In this document: piece after piece, positions 1 through 7,810 of the stretch
How positions within the stretch are numbered: position 1 is the stretch's first letter
Layout: the number at the start of each line of letters is the position of its first letter
Source of the DNA: Streptomyces sp. ISL-94
GTDB taxonomy: Bacteria > Actinomycetota > Actinomycetes > Streptomycetales > Streptomycetaceae
Length of the DNA: 32,085 nt
Reading direction: 5' to 3'
Assembly (NCBI RefSeq): GCF_018614075.1
Contig: NZ_JAGGOZ010000125.1
Span: forward strand, 1-32,085
Program-made: the position numbers and the translations under genes
Notes under the pieces: model-generated
Seen by the model: the letters and a program-made list of their open reading frames with translations, nothing else
Told to the model about the DNA's origin: nothing
The model's database searches: none

Positions 1-30
1 CCCGGCAAACCTTTCCGGCCAGCAGCACTA
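1..30. repeat. Short repeat copy at left edge, inverted relative to 31879-31907
   Basis: The first 30 bases match the reverse complement of bases 31879-31907 with about 27 of 30 positions equal: a two-base difference near the outer end and one single-base indel. The shared core is AACCTTTCCGGCC followed by a CAGCACTA end. The TAG stop of the tetR gene (28-30) lies inside it. The right-hand copy continues into a longer GC-rich repeat, while here the window edge cuts it off. I recall similar short sequences being common between genes in Streptomyces, but I cannot count copies from this window. Confidence 0.6.
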
Positions 31-582
31 GGCAGGACGCAGGACCCGGCCCAGGACCTCGCGCGCGTACCGCTCGTCGTACGCGACGTCCGTCAGCAGG
101 ACCTGGAGGCCTATGCCGTCCATCACGGCCACCAGCGCCCGCGCCGTCACCGGATCCGTCCGCGCGGCCAGCGCCGCGGCCGCAGCCTCGCACCACTCCG
201 CGGCCACCGGCCGTAGCGCCGGGCGCCGCAGGGCCGCCAGGTAGAGCTCGTACTCCAGCTCCGCCCGGCCTCCCCGGTCCGCCGCCAGAAACTCGCCCAG
301 CAGGCGGGCCAGCGCCCCCGCCAGGTCCGCGTCCGGGGCGGCCAGCGCGGCGGAGTCCGCGACCGCCCGGGCGAAGCCCTCGTTCGCCTGGCGCAGCGCC
401 GCGACCAGCAGGTCGTCGAGCGTCTTGAAGTGGTACGTCGTCGACCCGAGCGGTACGTCGGCCTCCGCCGCGGCGCTGCGGTGGCTCAGCCCCGCGATGC
501 CCTTGGCCCCCACCACCCGGATCGCCGCGTCGATGATCCGCTGGCGCCGGTCGGGGTCGTAGCGCCGTGCGGCCGGGGCCAT
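28..582 (-). CDS. TetR/AcrR family transcriptional regulator
   Basis: Predicted 184-residue DNA-binding repressor. The N-terminal helix-turn-helix lies at about residues 31-52 (GLSHRSAAAEADVPLGSTTY, then HF), preceded by the usual amphipathic helix RRQRIIDAAIRVVG. The Ala/Leu-rich C-terminal half would be the ligand-binding and dimer domain. The ATG at 582 is chosen because the HTH region begins right after it and because it overlaps the TGA of the upstream SMR gene by one base (TGATG), showing translational coupling. A much longer upstream extension of this frame runs through the SMR gene and is not credible. The regulator probably represses the SMR-tetR pair through the two palindromes at 901-941 and would respond to a cationic or hydrophobic ligand; that is inferred from the gene pairing. 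The ligand is unknown. Confidence 0.92.
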   Translation of the reverse strand: MAPAARRYDPDRRQRIIDAAIRVVGAKGIAGLSHRSAAAEADVPLGSTTYHFKTLDDLLVAALRQANEGFARAVADSAALAAPDADLAGALARLLGEFLAADRGGRAELEYELYLAALRRPALRPVAAEWCEAAAAALAARTDPVTARALVAVMDGIGLQVLLTDVAYDERYAREVLGRVLRPA

Positions 583-902
583 CAGTGCGCACCGCCGAGG
601 TTCAGCAGGACCACCCCGCCGATCACCAGGAGGATCCCGGCGATCTTCGCGGCGGTCGCCGCCTCCCCCAGGAACACCATGCCGATGGCGGCGATGGCGG
701 CGGTCCCGACCCCGGCCCATATCGCGTACGCCGTGCCGACCGACATCGACTTCAGCGTCTGCGCGAGCAGGGTGAAGGCGATGACGTAGCCCAGCAGCGT
801 GCCCAGCGAAGGCCACAGCTTCGTGAAGCCGTCGCTGTACTTCATGGCGGTGGTCCCGGCGACCTCGGCGGCGATGGCCGCGGCAAGCAGTACGTAAGGC
901 AT
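582..902 (-). CDS. Small multidrug resistance (SMR/EmrE-type) efflux protein
   Basis: A 106-residue, four-helix inner-membrane protein of the small multidrug resistance family, in which dimers exchange protons for quaternary or other cationic compounds. Visible family marks are the essential membrane Glu at residue 13 (AAIAAEVAGTT, matching Glu14 of EmrE) and the Trp at residue 62 in AYAIWAG (matching Trp63). Length is typical. The ATG at 902 is chosen because MPYVLLAAAIAAEV aligns with the EmrE N terminus; an upstream GTG at 932 would add ten atypical residues. No Shine-Dalgarno sequence precedes 902, so the mRNA may be leaderless. The gene overlaps the following tetR by one base and starts at the edge of a palindromic repeat pair, which suggests direct repression. 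Guanidinium export is possible for some SMR members; the substrate cannot be told here. Confidence 0.93.
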   Translation of the reverse strand: MPYVLLAAAIAAEVAGTTAMKYSDGFTKLWPSLGTLLGYVIAFTLLAQTLKSMSVGTAYAIWAGVGTAAIAAIGMVFLGEAATAAKIAGILLVIGGVVLLNLGGAH

Positions 903-941
903 GCGTACGACTGTACACATCGATGCGTACACCCGTACACA
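901..941. promoter_or_regulatory. Tandem palindromic operator pair, probable TetR binding sites
   Basis: Two near-identical 19-base units lie at 901-919 (ATGCGTACGACTGTACACA) and 923-941 (ATGCGTACACCCGTACACA); 16 of 19 bases agree and the repeat period is 22 bp. Each unit is an imperfect dyad: TGCGTAC, a four-base spacer, then GTACACA. The first unit abuts the SMR start codon (900-902), so a bound repressor would cover the start region. A -10-like TACAGT on the minus strand lies inside unit 1. Paired sites two helical turns apart are common for TetR repressors. Binding by the TetR at 28-582 is inferred from proximity only. Confidence 0.68.
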
Positions 942-1009
942 CGCACGACCCGGGACTCCTGAGCCCCGCGGCGCTACCCTGTCGGCCTCCAGCGGAGAGG
1001 GGCCCGCCC

Positions 1010-1822
1010 ATGGCGCAGCACTGGACCCACCGGGGCGTCGGCCGGCTGCCCCCGCAGCCTCCGCGGCCGGGGGTGATACCCCTGCGCCCGCTGTGGCCGC
1101 GGGACATCCTCGGCGGCGCCCTGACCATCCTGGGCCGGTACGGGGGCCGGCTGCTCGGCGCGCTGCTCCTCGGCCAGCTGGCCGGGCTGCTCGTGCTCGC
1201 CGCCGTTGCCGGGGCGGCCACCCTCGCCTCCCTCACGCGCACCGCCGGCAGCCGGGTGTTCGTCTACACCCTCCTCCCCGCCACCGCCCTCTTCCTGCTC
1301 TTCGGCTGGGCGCTGGCCACCGCCCTGGCCGCGGCGCTGCTCCGGCCGGCCGTGCTGGGGCGGCCCGTCACCGCGCTCGGGCTGCTGCGGGCCGCCGGGC
1401 CCCGGGTCCCGGCCGTGTGCGGGGCCCGGCTGCTGGCGCTGCTCGCCGCCGCGGGCCCCGGCGCGGTAGCTCTGGCCGCGGGTCTCCCGCCGCTTGCCGT
1501 GCTGCCCCTCGCCCCGGTCGCGATCTGGCTCGGGGTCCTCTTCGCCCTGGCGCCCACGGCCGCCGGGTACGAGGAGCTCGGCCCGGTGGCGGCCCTGCGC
1601 CGCTCGGCCCGCCTGGTGCGCGGGGCCTGGTGGCGGACCCTCGGCATCACGGTCCCGGCCGGGGTGCTCGCGCTGAGCGCCGCGTACGCCGTCCAGTCGC
1701 GGTTCGGCGTGCTCGGCTCCCTGCTCGCCCCGGCCCTGCTCCTGACCCTCCCCCAACCGGCCTCGGGCCTGCTCTACATGGACCGGCTGCTGCGCCGCGA
1801 ACCGGCGCTCACCCCAGGGTGA
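1010..1822 (+). CDS. Uncharacterised multi-span membrane protein
   Basis: Predicted 270-residue integral membrane protein. It starts with a short Pro-rich cytoplasmic stretch ending in PGVIPLRPL and DILGGALTILGRYGG. I recall this opening from a family of Streptomyces membrane proteins sometimes labelled as having a glycerophosphodiester phosphodiesterase membrane domain. No catalytic domain follows. There are hydrophobic stretches at about residues 45-70, 83-110, 135-185 and 215-250. The ATG at 1010 is chosen because the Pro-rich motif follows and a GGAGAGGGG purine tract lies just upstream; the open frame extends further up without similar support. It diverges from the SMR-tetR pair and converges on the suf operon terminator. 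Function unknown. Confidence 0.75.
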   Translation: MAQHWTHRGVGRLPPQPPRPGVIPLRPLWPRDILGGALTILGRYGGRLLGALLLGQLAGLLVLAAVAGAATLASLTRTAGSRVFVYTLLPATALFLLFGWALATALAAALLRPAVLGRPVTALGLLRAAGPRVPAVCGARLLALLAAAGPGAVALAAGLPPLAVLPLAPVAIWLGVLFALAPTAAGYEELGPVAALRRSARLVRGAWWRTLGITVPAGVLALSAAYAVQSRFGVLGSLLAPALLLTLPQPASGLLYMDRLLRREPALTPG

Positions 1823-1935
1823 ACCAGACCGCCGGGATCGGCGGTCGGCCGGAACGGTCGTACAGCCCCAGCACGCTCATCGGTGGCCTGTGGCCCACCC
1901 CGAGTGCACGCAGCTCGTCCGCCCGGAGAACAAGG

Positions 1936-1967
1936 AGGGCCCCCGGCACGACAGTGCCGGGGGCCCT
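1936..1967. terminator. Strong bidirectional intrinsic terminator
   Basis: Perfect 14-bp inverted repeat (AGGGCCCCCGGCAC and its complement) with a four-base GACA loop, lying between the convergent membrane-protein gene (ends 1822) and the suf operon (last stop at 1984). On the minus strand it is followed by CCTTGTTCT, a weak U-rich tail. The 113 bases between 1823 and 1935 hold nothing else that I can support. Confidence 0.85.
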
Positions 1968-1983
1968 CACATCAAGGCGTCGA

Positions 1984-2328
1984 TCAGACGTTGAAGCCGA
2001 GCGCGCGCAGCTGCTCGCGGCCATCGTCCGTGATCTTGTCCGGGCCCCACGGGGGCATCCAGACCCAGTTGATCCGAAGTTCGTTGACGATGCCGTCCGT
2101 CGCCGACTTCGCCTGGTCCTCGATGACGTCCGTCAGCGGGCAGGCCGCCGAGGTCAGCGTCATGTCGAGGGTGGCGATGTTCGCGTCGTCGACGTGGATG
2201 CCGTAGATCAGGCCCAGGTTGACGACGTCGATGCCCAGCTCGGGGTCGACCACGTCGTAGAGGGCCTCGCGGACCTCTTCCTCGGTGGCCGGCTTGATCG
2301 ACGCCTCGGGCGTCGCGTTCTCGGTCAT
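1984..2328 (-). CDS. sufT: SufT/DUF59 family iron-sulfur maturation protein
   Basis: A 114-residue MIP18/PaaD-like (DUF59) protein, last gene of the suf operon. In other bacteria SufT helps deliver or repair iron-sulfur clusters in client proteins. Family marks are DPELGIDVVNLGLIYG (residues 28-43) and the conserved Cys63 in TSAACPLTD, the residue thought to act in cluster or metal handling. It continues with MPPWGPDKITDDGREQL near the C terminus, as in actinobacterial members. The ATG at 2328 overlaps the sufU stop (ATGA), showing coupling. Often annotated simply as a metal-sulfur cluster assembly factor. The role in cluster assembly rests on the family and the operon context. Confidence 0.93.
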   Translation of the reverse strand: MTENATPEASIKPATEEEVREALYDVVDPELGIDVVNLGLIYGIHVDDANIATLDMTLTSAACPLTDVIEDQAKSATDGIVNELRINWVWMPPWGPDKITDDGREQLRALGFNV

Positions 2329-2786
2329 GCCGTCTTCCTCTCCGCATCGCCCAGAGCCTGGGCGGTCGCGTCCTTCCACGCCATCCAGCTCAGCAGAGCA
2401 CACTTCACACGCGCCGGATACTTGGAGACGCCGACGAACGCGACCGCGTCCTCCAGCACCTCCTCCATGGCCTCGTCGGGTTCGATCTTGCCCTTGGACT
2501 GCATCATCTCCAGGAAGACAGCCTGGATCTTCTGCGCCTCGGCCAGGTTCTTGCCGACCAGCAGCTCGTTCAGCACGGACGCGCTGGCCTGGCTGATGGA
2601 GCAGCCCTGGCCCTCGTAGGAGACGTCGGTGAGCGTCTCGCCGTCGTACTTCACGCGCAGCGTGATCTCGTCGCCGCACGTCGGGTTGACGTGGTGCACC
2701 TCGGCATCGCCGTCGCGCAGGCCACGCCCGTGCGGGTGCTTGTAGTGGTCCAGGATCAGTTCCTGGTACATCGAATCCAGCTTCAC
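2325..2786 (-). CDS. sufU: SufU, zinc-dependent sulfurtransferase partner of SufS
   Basis: A 153-residue SufU/IscU-like protein. In Gram-positive bacteria SufU is a zinc protein that takes persulfide sulfur from SufS rather than a plain scaffold. The metal and sulfur ligands are visible: Cys37 and Asp39 in NPTCGDE, Cys62 in GQGCSIS, and Cys129 in RVKCALL. The insertion between the second and third Cys that marks SufU rather than IscU is present (residues ~80-110). The start is a GTG at 2786 with GAGGA close upstream. The 3' end overlaps sufT by four bases and the gene lies 22 bases after sufS. Confidence 0.95.
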   Translation of the reverse strand: MKLDSMYQELILDHYKHPHGRGLRDGDAEVHHVNPTCGDEITLRVKYDGETLTDVSYEGQGCSISQASASVLNELLVGKNLAEAQKIQAVFLEMMQSKGKIEPDEAMEEVLEDAVAFVGVSKYPARVKCALLSWMAWKDATAQALGDAERKTA

Positions 2787-2808
2787 TGCGTCCTCGTCGC
2801 CTCGTCCG

Positions 2809-4065
2809 TCAGCCGAAGAAGTTCCGTACGTGCTCCAGCCCGTCGACCAGTGCGTCGACCTCGGCCGGAGAGGAGTACAGATAGAAAGACGCTCGCGTCG
2901 TCGCCGGAATTCCGTAGCGCAGGCAGACGGGGCGCGCGCAGTGGTGTCCCACGCGGACCGCGATGCCCTGCTCGTCCAGCACCTGACCGACGTCGTGCGG
3001 GTGGATGTCGCCGAGCACGAAGGAGATCGCCGCGCCGCGGTCCTCGGCCGTGGTGGGGCCGATGATCCGCAGGTCGGGCACCTCGGAGAGGCGCTTGAGC
3101 GCGTACTCGGTGATCGCGTGCTCGTGCGCGGCGATCTTGTCCATGCCGATCGCGGTCAGGTAGTCCACGGCCGCGCCGAGGCCGACGGCCTGGGCGATCG
3201 GGGGCGTACCCGCCTCGAACTTGTGAGGCGCCGGGGCGTAGGTCGAGGCGTGCATCGACACGGTCTCGATCATCTCGCCGCCGCCGAGGAACGGAGGCAG
3301 GTCCTCCAGGAGCTCCTGGCGGCCCCAGAGGACGCCGATGCCGGTCGGGCCGCACATCTTGTGGCCGGTGAAGGCCACGAAGTCGGCGCCGAGCGCCTGT
3401 ACGTCCAGCGGCATGTGGGGAGCGGCCTGGGAGGCGTCGATCAGCACGAGGGCGCCGACGTCCTGGGCTCGCCGGACGATCGCCTCGACCGGGTTGACCG
3501 TGCCCATGATGTTGGAGACCAGCGTGAAGGAGACGATCTTCGTCTTCTCCGTGATGACCTCTTCGATGTTGGACAGGTCGAGCCGGCCGTCGTCGGTGAG
3601 GCCGAACCACTTCAGCTGCGCGCCGGTGCGCTGCGCGAGCAGCTGCCACGGCACGATGTTGGAGTGGTGCTCCATCTCCGTGATGGCGATCTCGGTCTCG
3701 CGGTCGACCCGGTAGGGCTCGTCGGCCCAGCCGAGCATGTTCGCGACGAGGTTGAGCGACTCCGAGGCGTTCTTGGTGAAGATCACCTCGTTGCGGCTCG
3801 GTGCGTTGATGAAGGCGGCGACCTTGTCGCGAGCGCCCTCGTACAGCGCCGTGGCCTCCTCGGCGAGCACGTGCACGCCGCGGTGGACGTTGGCGTTGTG
3901 CTGCTCGTAGTACTCGTTCAGCGCGTCGAGCACCTGGCGCGGCTTCTGCGAAGTCGCCGCGTTGTCCAGATAAACGATCTTCTTCCCGTCATGGACCACG
4001 CGATCCAGAAGGGGGAAGTCCTTGCGGATCGCCTCGGTGTCGAGGAGGCCAGGCAGCTGTGTCAC
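2809..4065 (-). CDS. sufS: Cysteine desulfurase SufS
   Basis: A 418-residue PLP-dependent group II cysteine desulfurase that removes sulfur from L-cysteine as an enzyme persulfide and passes it to SufU. The PLP lysine is Lys236 in FTGHKMCGPTG, and the persulfide-forming Cys376 lies in RVGHHCARPVC. Also visible are YLDNAATSQKP (32-42), the ring-stacking region EMEHHSN and the C-terminal RASFYLYSS. Length and order are normal for SufS. The start is a GTG at 4065 that overlaps the sufC stop (GTGA), so sufC and sufS are coupled. Confidence 0.97.
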   Translation of the reverse strand: MTQLPGLLDTEAIRKDFPLLDRVVHDGKKIVYLDNAATSQKPRQVLDALNEYYEQHNANVHRGVHVLAEEATALYEGARDKVAAFINAPSRNEVIFTKNASESLNLVANMLGWADEPYRVDRETEIAITEMEHHSNIVPWQLLAQRTGAQLKWFGLTDDGRLDLSNIEEVITEKTKIVSFTLVSNIMGTVNPVEAIVRRAQDVGALVLIDASQAAPHMPLDVQALGADFVAFTGHKMCGPTGIGVLWGRQELLEDLPPFLGGGEMIETVSMHASTYAPAPHKFEAGTPPIAQAVGLGAAVDYLTAIGMDKIAAHEHAITEYALKRLSEVPDLRIIGPTTAEDRGAAISFVLGDIHPHDVGQVLDEQGIAVRVGHHCARPVCLRYGIPATTRASFYLYSSPAEVDALVDGLEHVRNFFG

Positions 4066-4826
4066 GCGGTCGCGCCACCCTTCACGTACTTGTCGTAGCC
4101 CTCGGCCTCGAGCTGGTCGGCGAGCTCGGCGCCGCCGGACTCGGCGATGCGGCCGTTCGCGAACACGTGCACGAAGTCCGGCTTGATGTAGCGCAGGATG
4201 CGCGTGTAGTGGGTGATCAGCAGGGTGCCGACCTCACCGGTCTCGCGGACGCGGTTGACACCCTCGGAGACGACGCGCAGGGCGTCGACGTCCAGGCCGG
4301 AGTCGGTCTCGTCGAGGATCGCGATCTTCGGCTTCAGGAGCTCCAGCTGGAGGATCTCGTGGCGCTTCTTCTCACCGCCGGAGAAGCCCTCGTTGACGTT
4401 GCGCTCGGCGAAGGCCGGGTCCATCTGGAGCTGCTCCATCGCGGACTTGACCTCCTTCACCCAGGTACGCAGCTTGGGGGCCTCGCCGCGGATCGCGGTG
4501 GCCGAGGTGCGCAGGAAGTTGGAGACCGAGACGCCGGGGACCTCGACCGGGTACTGCATGGCGAGGAAGAGGCCGGCGCGGGCGCGCTCGTCGACGGACA
4601 TCTCCAGGACGTCTTCGCCGTCGAGGGTCACGGTGCCACCGGTGATGGTGTACTTCGGGTGACCGGCCAGCGAGTACGCCAGCGTGGACTTGCCGGAGCC
4701 GTTCGGACCCATGATGGCGTGCGTCTCACCCTGCTTGACGGTGAGGTCGACGCCCTTGAGGATCTCGCGGGCGCCGTGCTCGGCCTCGACGGAGACGTGC
4801 AGGTCGTGGATTTCAAGCGTTGCCAT
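4062..4826 (-). CDS. sufC: SufC, ATPase of the SufBCD cluster-assembly complex
   Basis: A 254-residue ABC-type ATPase that is cytosolic and drives the SufBCD scaffold, not a transporter. Walker A is GPNGSGKST (residues 40-48), the Q-loop Gln91 is in AMQYPVEVPG, the signature FSGGEKKR is at 148-155, Walker B is ILDETDSGLD at 170-179, and the switch His206 is in LLITHY. The Walker B LDETDSGLD and the KKRHEILQ segment are typical of SufC and distinguish it from export ATPases. The ATG at 4826 follows the Rieske gene by seven bases, and the 3' end overlaps sufS. Confidence 0.97.
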   Translation of the reverse strand: MATLEIHDLHVSVEAEHGAREILKGVDLTVKQGETHAIMGPNGSGKSTLAYSLAGHPKYTITGGTVTLDGEDVLEMSVDERARAGLFLAMQYPVEVPGVSVSNFLRTSATAIRGEAPKLRTWVKEVKSAMEQLQMDPAFAERNVNEGFSGGEKKRHEILQLELLKPKIAILDETDSGLDVDALRVVSEGVNRVRETGEVGTLLITHYTRILRYIKPDFVHVFANGRIAESGGAELADQLEAEGYDKYVKGGATA

Positions 4827-4833
4827 GGATACC

Positions 4834-5151
4834 TCAGGACTCCTGGGTGAGGGAGACGAGCACGTCGTCCCCTTCGATCTTTACGGGGTATACGGGGACA
4901 GGTCGCGTCGCGGGCAGACCGGAGGGCTTGCCGGTGCGCAGGTCGAAGGCCGACCCGTGCAGCCAGCACTCGATCATGCAGTCTTCGACCTCGCCCTCCG
5001 AGAGGGAGACGTTCGCGTGCGAGCAGATGTCGTTGATCGCGAACACCTCCCCGTCGGTGGAGACGATGGACACCGGCGTGCCGTCGAGTTCCACCCGCTT
5101 CGGGGTGTTCTCCTCCAGCTCGCTCAGCGCGCAGGCCTTGACGTAATTCAT
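4834..5151 (-). CDS. Rieske [2Fe-2S] ferredoxin in the suf operon
   Basis: A 105-residue small Rieske-type ferredoxin, related to the ferredoxin components of dioxygenases. The cluster ligands are Cys43 and His45 in DICSHANVSL and Cys62 and His65 in ECWLHGSAFD. It is probably a cytosolic electron carrier; it has no signal peptide and no membrane helix. It sits between sufD and sufC in the actinobacterial suf operon, overlapping the sufD stop by one base (TGATG), so it is surely co-expressed. It may supply electrons for cluster assembly, but that is an inference from position. Older databases sometimes label such genes as nitrite reductase small subunit or dioxygenase ferredoxin. Confidence 0.93.
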   Translation of the reverse strand: MNYVKACALSELEENTPKRVELDGTPVSIVSTDGEVFAINDICSHANVSLSEGEVEDCMIECWLHGSAFDLRTGKPSGLPATRPVPVYPVKIEGDDVLVSLTQES

Positions 5152-6329
5152 CAGACGGAACCCTGGAGCTCGGTCTCGATCTTGGAGAGCAGGCGCTCCT
5201 CGATGTCCGCGACACCGATCTGCTGGACGAGCTCGGCGAAGAACCCGCGCACGACCAGACGGCGGGCCTCGTCGGCCGGGATGCCGCGGGCCTGCAGGTA
5301 GAAGAGCTGCTCGTCGTCGAAACGGCCGGTCGCGGAGGCGTGTCCGGCGCCGACGATCTCGCCGGTCTCGATCTCCAGGTTCGGCACCGAGTCGACCCGC
5401 GCGCCGTCCGTGAGGACGAGGTTGCGGTTCATCTCGTAGGTGTCGGTGCCCTCGGCGGTCTTCTCGATGAGCACGTCACCGATCCAGACGGCGTGGGCGT
5501 CCTGGCCCTGGAGCGCGCCCTTGTAGACCACGTTCGACTTGCAGTGCGGGGCGTCGTGCGTGACCAGGAGGCGGTGCTCCTGGTGCTGGCCGGCGTCCGT
5601 GAAGTACAGGCCGAAGAGCTCGGCCTCGCCGCCGGGGCCTGCGTAGCTGATGCGCGGGTGGAGGCGTACGAGGTCGCCGCCGAAGGTGACCACGATCGAC
5701 TTGAAGGTCGCGTCGCGGCCGACCAGGGCGTTGTGCTGGGAGCAGTGGACGGCGGTGTCGTCCCAGTCCTGCACGGAGACCACGGTGAGCTTGGCGCCGT
5801 CGCCGACGAGGAACTCGACGTTGGCGGCGCGCACGCCGTCACCGGTGTGGTCGATGACGATGACCGCCTCGGCGAAGGCCTGCACGTCGAAGACCGTGTG
5901 GCCGAAGGTGGTGCCGCCCTCGCCGTGCAGCGTGACGCGCACCGGCTCGGTCAGTACCTGCTCCTTGGGCACGGTCACGACGGTGGCCTTGGCGAAGGAC
6001 GAGAACGCCTGGGCGGCGACCCGGTCCACCGGGGTGCCCGCCTTGCCGATGCGCGCGTCGCCGCGCTCCACCGACTCGACGGTGACGCCCTCGGGCGCGT
6101 CGATCTGGGCCTTCATGGTGCCGTTGGCGACCGCGGTGCCGTCGTGGAGCCCACGCAGGCGCGCCAGCGGGGTGAAGCGCCACTCCTCCTCGCGCCCGTG
6201 GGGCACGGGGAAGTCCGCCACGTCGAAGGACGGGGGGGCGCTCATCCGGGTGGCGACGGTGGACTCGGCGGCCACCGCGATCGCGCCGGCAGTGGTCGAA
6301 CCCGCCGGAATGTTCTGAGCCTCAGCCAT
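5151..6329 (-). CDS. sufD: SufD, scaffold partner in the SufBCD complex
   Basis: A 392-residue SufD family protein, the paralogue of SufB in the SufBC2D scaffold. The N-terminal region carries the family's GREEEWRFTPLARL segment (about residues 45-58). The C-terminal core has GAGHASATGRFDDEQLFYL, in which His330 corresponds to the essential His360 of E. coli SufD. The ending is VRGFFAELVQQIG, where SufB has VRGFVEPI. The ATG at 6329 gives the typical Ala/Ser-rich N terminus. The gene lies 65 bases after sufB and overlaps the Rieske gene by one base. Confidence 0.96.
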   Translation of the reverse strand: MAEAQNIPAGSTTAGAIAVAAESTVATRMSAPPSFDVADFPVPHGREEEWRFTPLARLRGLHDGTAVANGTMKAQIDAPEGVTVESVERGDARIGKAGTPVDRVAAQAFSSFAKATVVTVPKEQVLTEPVRVTLHGEGGTTFGHTVFDVQAFAEAVIVIDHTGDGVRAANVEFLVGDGAKLTVVSVQDWDDTAVHCSQHNALVGRDATFKSIVVTFGGDLVRLHPRISYAGPGGEAELFGLYFTDAGQHQEHRLLVTHDAPHCKSNVVYKGALQGQDAHAVWIGDVLIEKTAEGTDTYEMNRNLVLTDGARVDSVPNLEIETGEIVGAGHASATGRFDDEQLFYLQARGIPADEARRLVVRGFFAELVQQIGVADIEERLLSKIETELQGSV

Positions 6330-6394
6330 GGCTGTCGTCTTGCTCTCTTCCTACGTACGTCAAAGGATGTGCGGGATGCAGGGCGGGCGGCGGA

Positions 6395-7810
6395 CTAGCC
6401 GACCGAGCCCTCCATCTGCAGCTCGATCAGCCGGTTCAGCTCCAGGGCGTACTCCATGGGCAACTCACGCGCGATGGGCTCGACGAAGCCGCGCACGATC
6501 ATGGCCATGGCCTCGAACTCCGTCAGACCGCGGCTCATCAGGTAGAAGAGCTGGTCGTCGGAGACCTTGGAGACCGTGGCCTCGTGGCCCATGGAGACGT
6601 CGTCCTCGCGGACGTCCACGTAGGGGTACGTGTCCGAGCGGGAGATCGTGTCGACCAGAAGCGCGTCACACAGCACGTTGGACTTCGAGCCGTGGGCGCC
6701 CTCGCCGATCTCGACCAGGCCTCGGTACGAGGTGCGGCCGCCGCCCCGGGCCACCGACTTCGAGACGATGTTCGAGGAGGTGTTCGGCGCCATGTGGACC
6801 ATCTTGGAGCCGGCGTCCTGGTGCTGGCCCTCGCCCGCGAAGGCGATGGACAGGGTCTCGCCCTTGGCGTGCTCGCCCATCAGGTAGACGGCCGGGTACT
6901 TCATGGTGACCTTGGAACCGATGTTGCCGTCGATCCACTCCATGGTCGCGCCCTCGTACGCCACGGCGCGCTTGGTGACCAGGTTGTAGACGTTGTTCGA
7001 CCAGTTCTGGATGGTCGTGTAGCGGCAGCGGCCGCCCTTCTTCACGATGATCTCGACCACGGCGCTGTGCAGCGAGTCCGAGGAGTAGATCGGGGCGGTG
7101 CAGCCCTCGACGTAGTGGACGTAGGCGTCCTCGTCGACGATGATCAGCGTCCGCTCGAACTGGCCCATGTTCTCCGTGTTGATACGGAAGTAGGCCTGGA
7201 GCGGGATGTCGACCTTGACGCCCTTGGGGACGTAGATGAACGAGCCGCCCGACCACACGGCGGTGTTCAGCGAGGCGAACTTGTTGTCGCCGACCGGGAT
7301 GACCGTGCCGAAGTACTCCTGGAAGAGCTCCGGGTGCTCCTTGAGCGCGGTGTCCGTGTCGAGGAAGATGACGCCCTGCTCCTCCAGGTCCTCGCGGATC
7401 TGGTGGTAGACGACCTCGGACTCGTACTGGGCCGCGACACCGGCGACGAGGCGCTGCTTCTCCGCCTCCGGGATGCCGAGCTTGTCGTACGTGTTCTTGA
7501 TGTCCTCGGGCAGGTCCTCCCAGGAAGCGGCCTGCTTCTCGGTGGAGCGCACGAAGTACTTGATGTTGTCGAAGTCGATGCCGGAGAGGTCGGAGCCCCA
7601 GTTCGGCATGGGCTTGCGGTCGAAGAGCTTGAGACCCTTGAGGCGGAGGTTCAGCATCCACTCGGGCTCGGACTTCTTCGCCGAGATGTCGCGGACGACT
7701 TCCTCGGACAGACCCCGCTTGGCAGCGGCACCGGCCGCGTCGGAGTCGGCCCAGCCGTATTCGTAGGTGCCCAGGCCATCGAGCTCAGGGTGAGCAGTCT
7801 CCGTGGTCAT
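6395..7810 (-). CDS. sufB: SufB, main scaffold of the SufBCD complex
   Basis: A 471-residue SufB, on which new iron-sulfur clusters are built. The core contains KGVKVDIPLQAYFRINTE and VEGCTAPIYSSDSLHSAVVE. Cys381 (KSNVLCDALL) and Glu410 (MGHEATVSK) are spaced 29 residues apart, as are Cys405 and Glu434, the residues used by E. coli SufB. The ATG at 7810 is chosen because a GGGAGG ribosome site lies about eight bases upstream and it overlaps the sufR stop (ATGA). The longer frame up to 7894 is only overlap with sufR. It is the first structural gene of the operon. Confidence 0.97.
   Translation of the reverse strand: MTTETAHPELDGLGTYEYGWADSDAAGAAAKRGLSEEVVRDISAKKSEPEWMLNLRLKGLKLFDRKPMPNWGSDLSGIDFDNIKYFVRSTEKQAASWEDLPEDIKNTYDKLGIPEAEKQRLVAGVAAQYESEVVYHQIREDLEEQGVIFLDTDTALKEHPELFQEYFGTVIPVGDNKFASLNTAVWSGGSFIYVPKGVKVDIPLQAYFRINTENMGQFERTLIIVDEDAYVHYVEGCTAPIYSSDSLHSAVVEIIVKKGGRCRYTTIQNWSNNVYNLVTKRAVAYEGATMEWIDGNIGSKVTMKYPAVYLMGEHAKGETLSIAFAGEGQHQDAGSKMVHMAPNTSSNIVSKSVARGGGRTSYRGLVEIGEGAHGSKSNVLCDALLVDTISRSDTYPYVDVREDDVSMGHEATVSKVSDDQLFYLMSRGLTEFEAMAMIVRGFVEPIARELPMEYALELNRLIELQMEGSVG

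Noticed and set aside
582..1242. N-terminal extension of the TetR frame up to 1242
   Set aside because: It overlaps the well-supported SMR gene and the operator region; the HTH domain begins right after the ATG at 582.
1809..2024. Small minus-strand frame (71 codons) across the terminator at 1936-1967
   Set aside because: It crosses the terminator hairpin and the 3' end of sufT and has no recognisable sequence.
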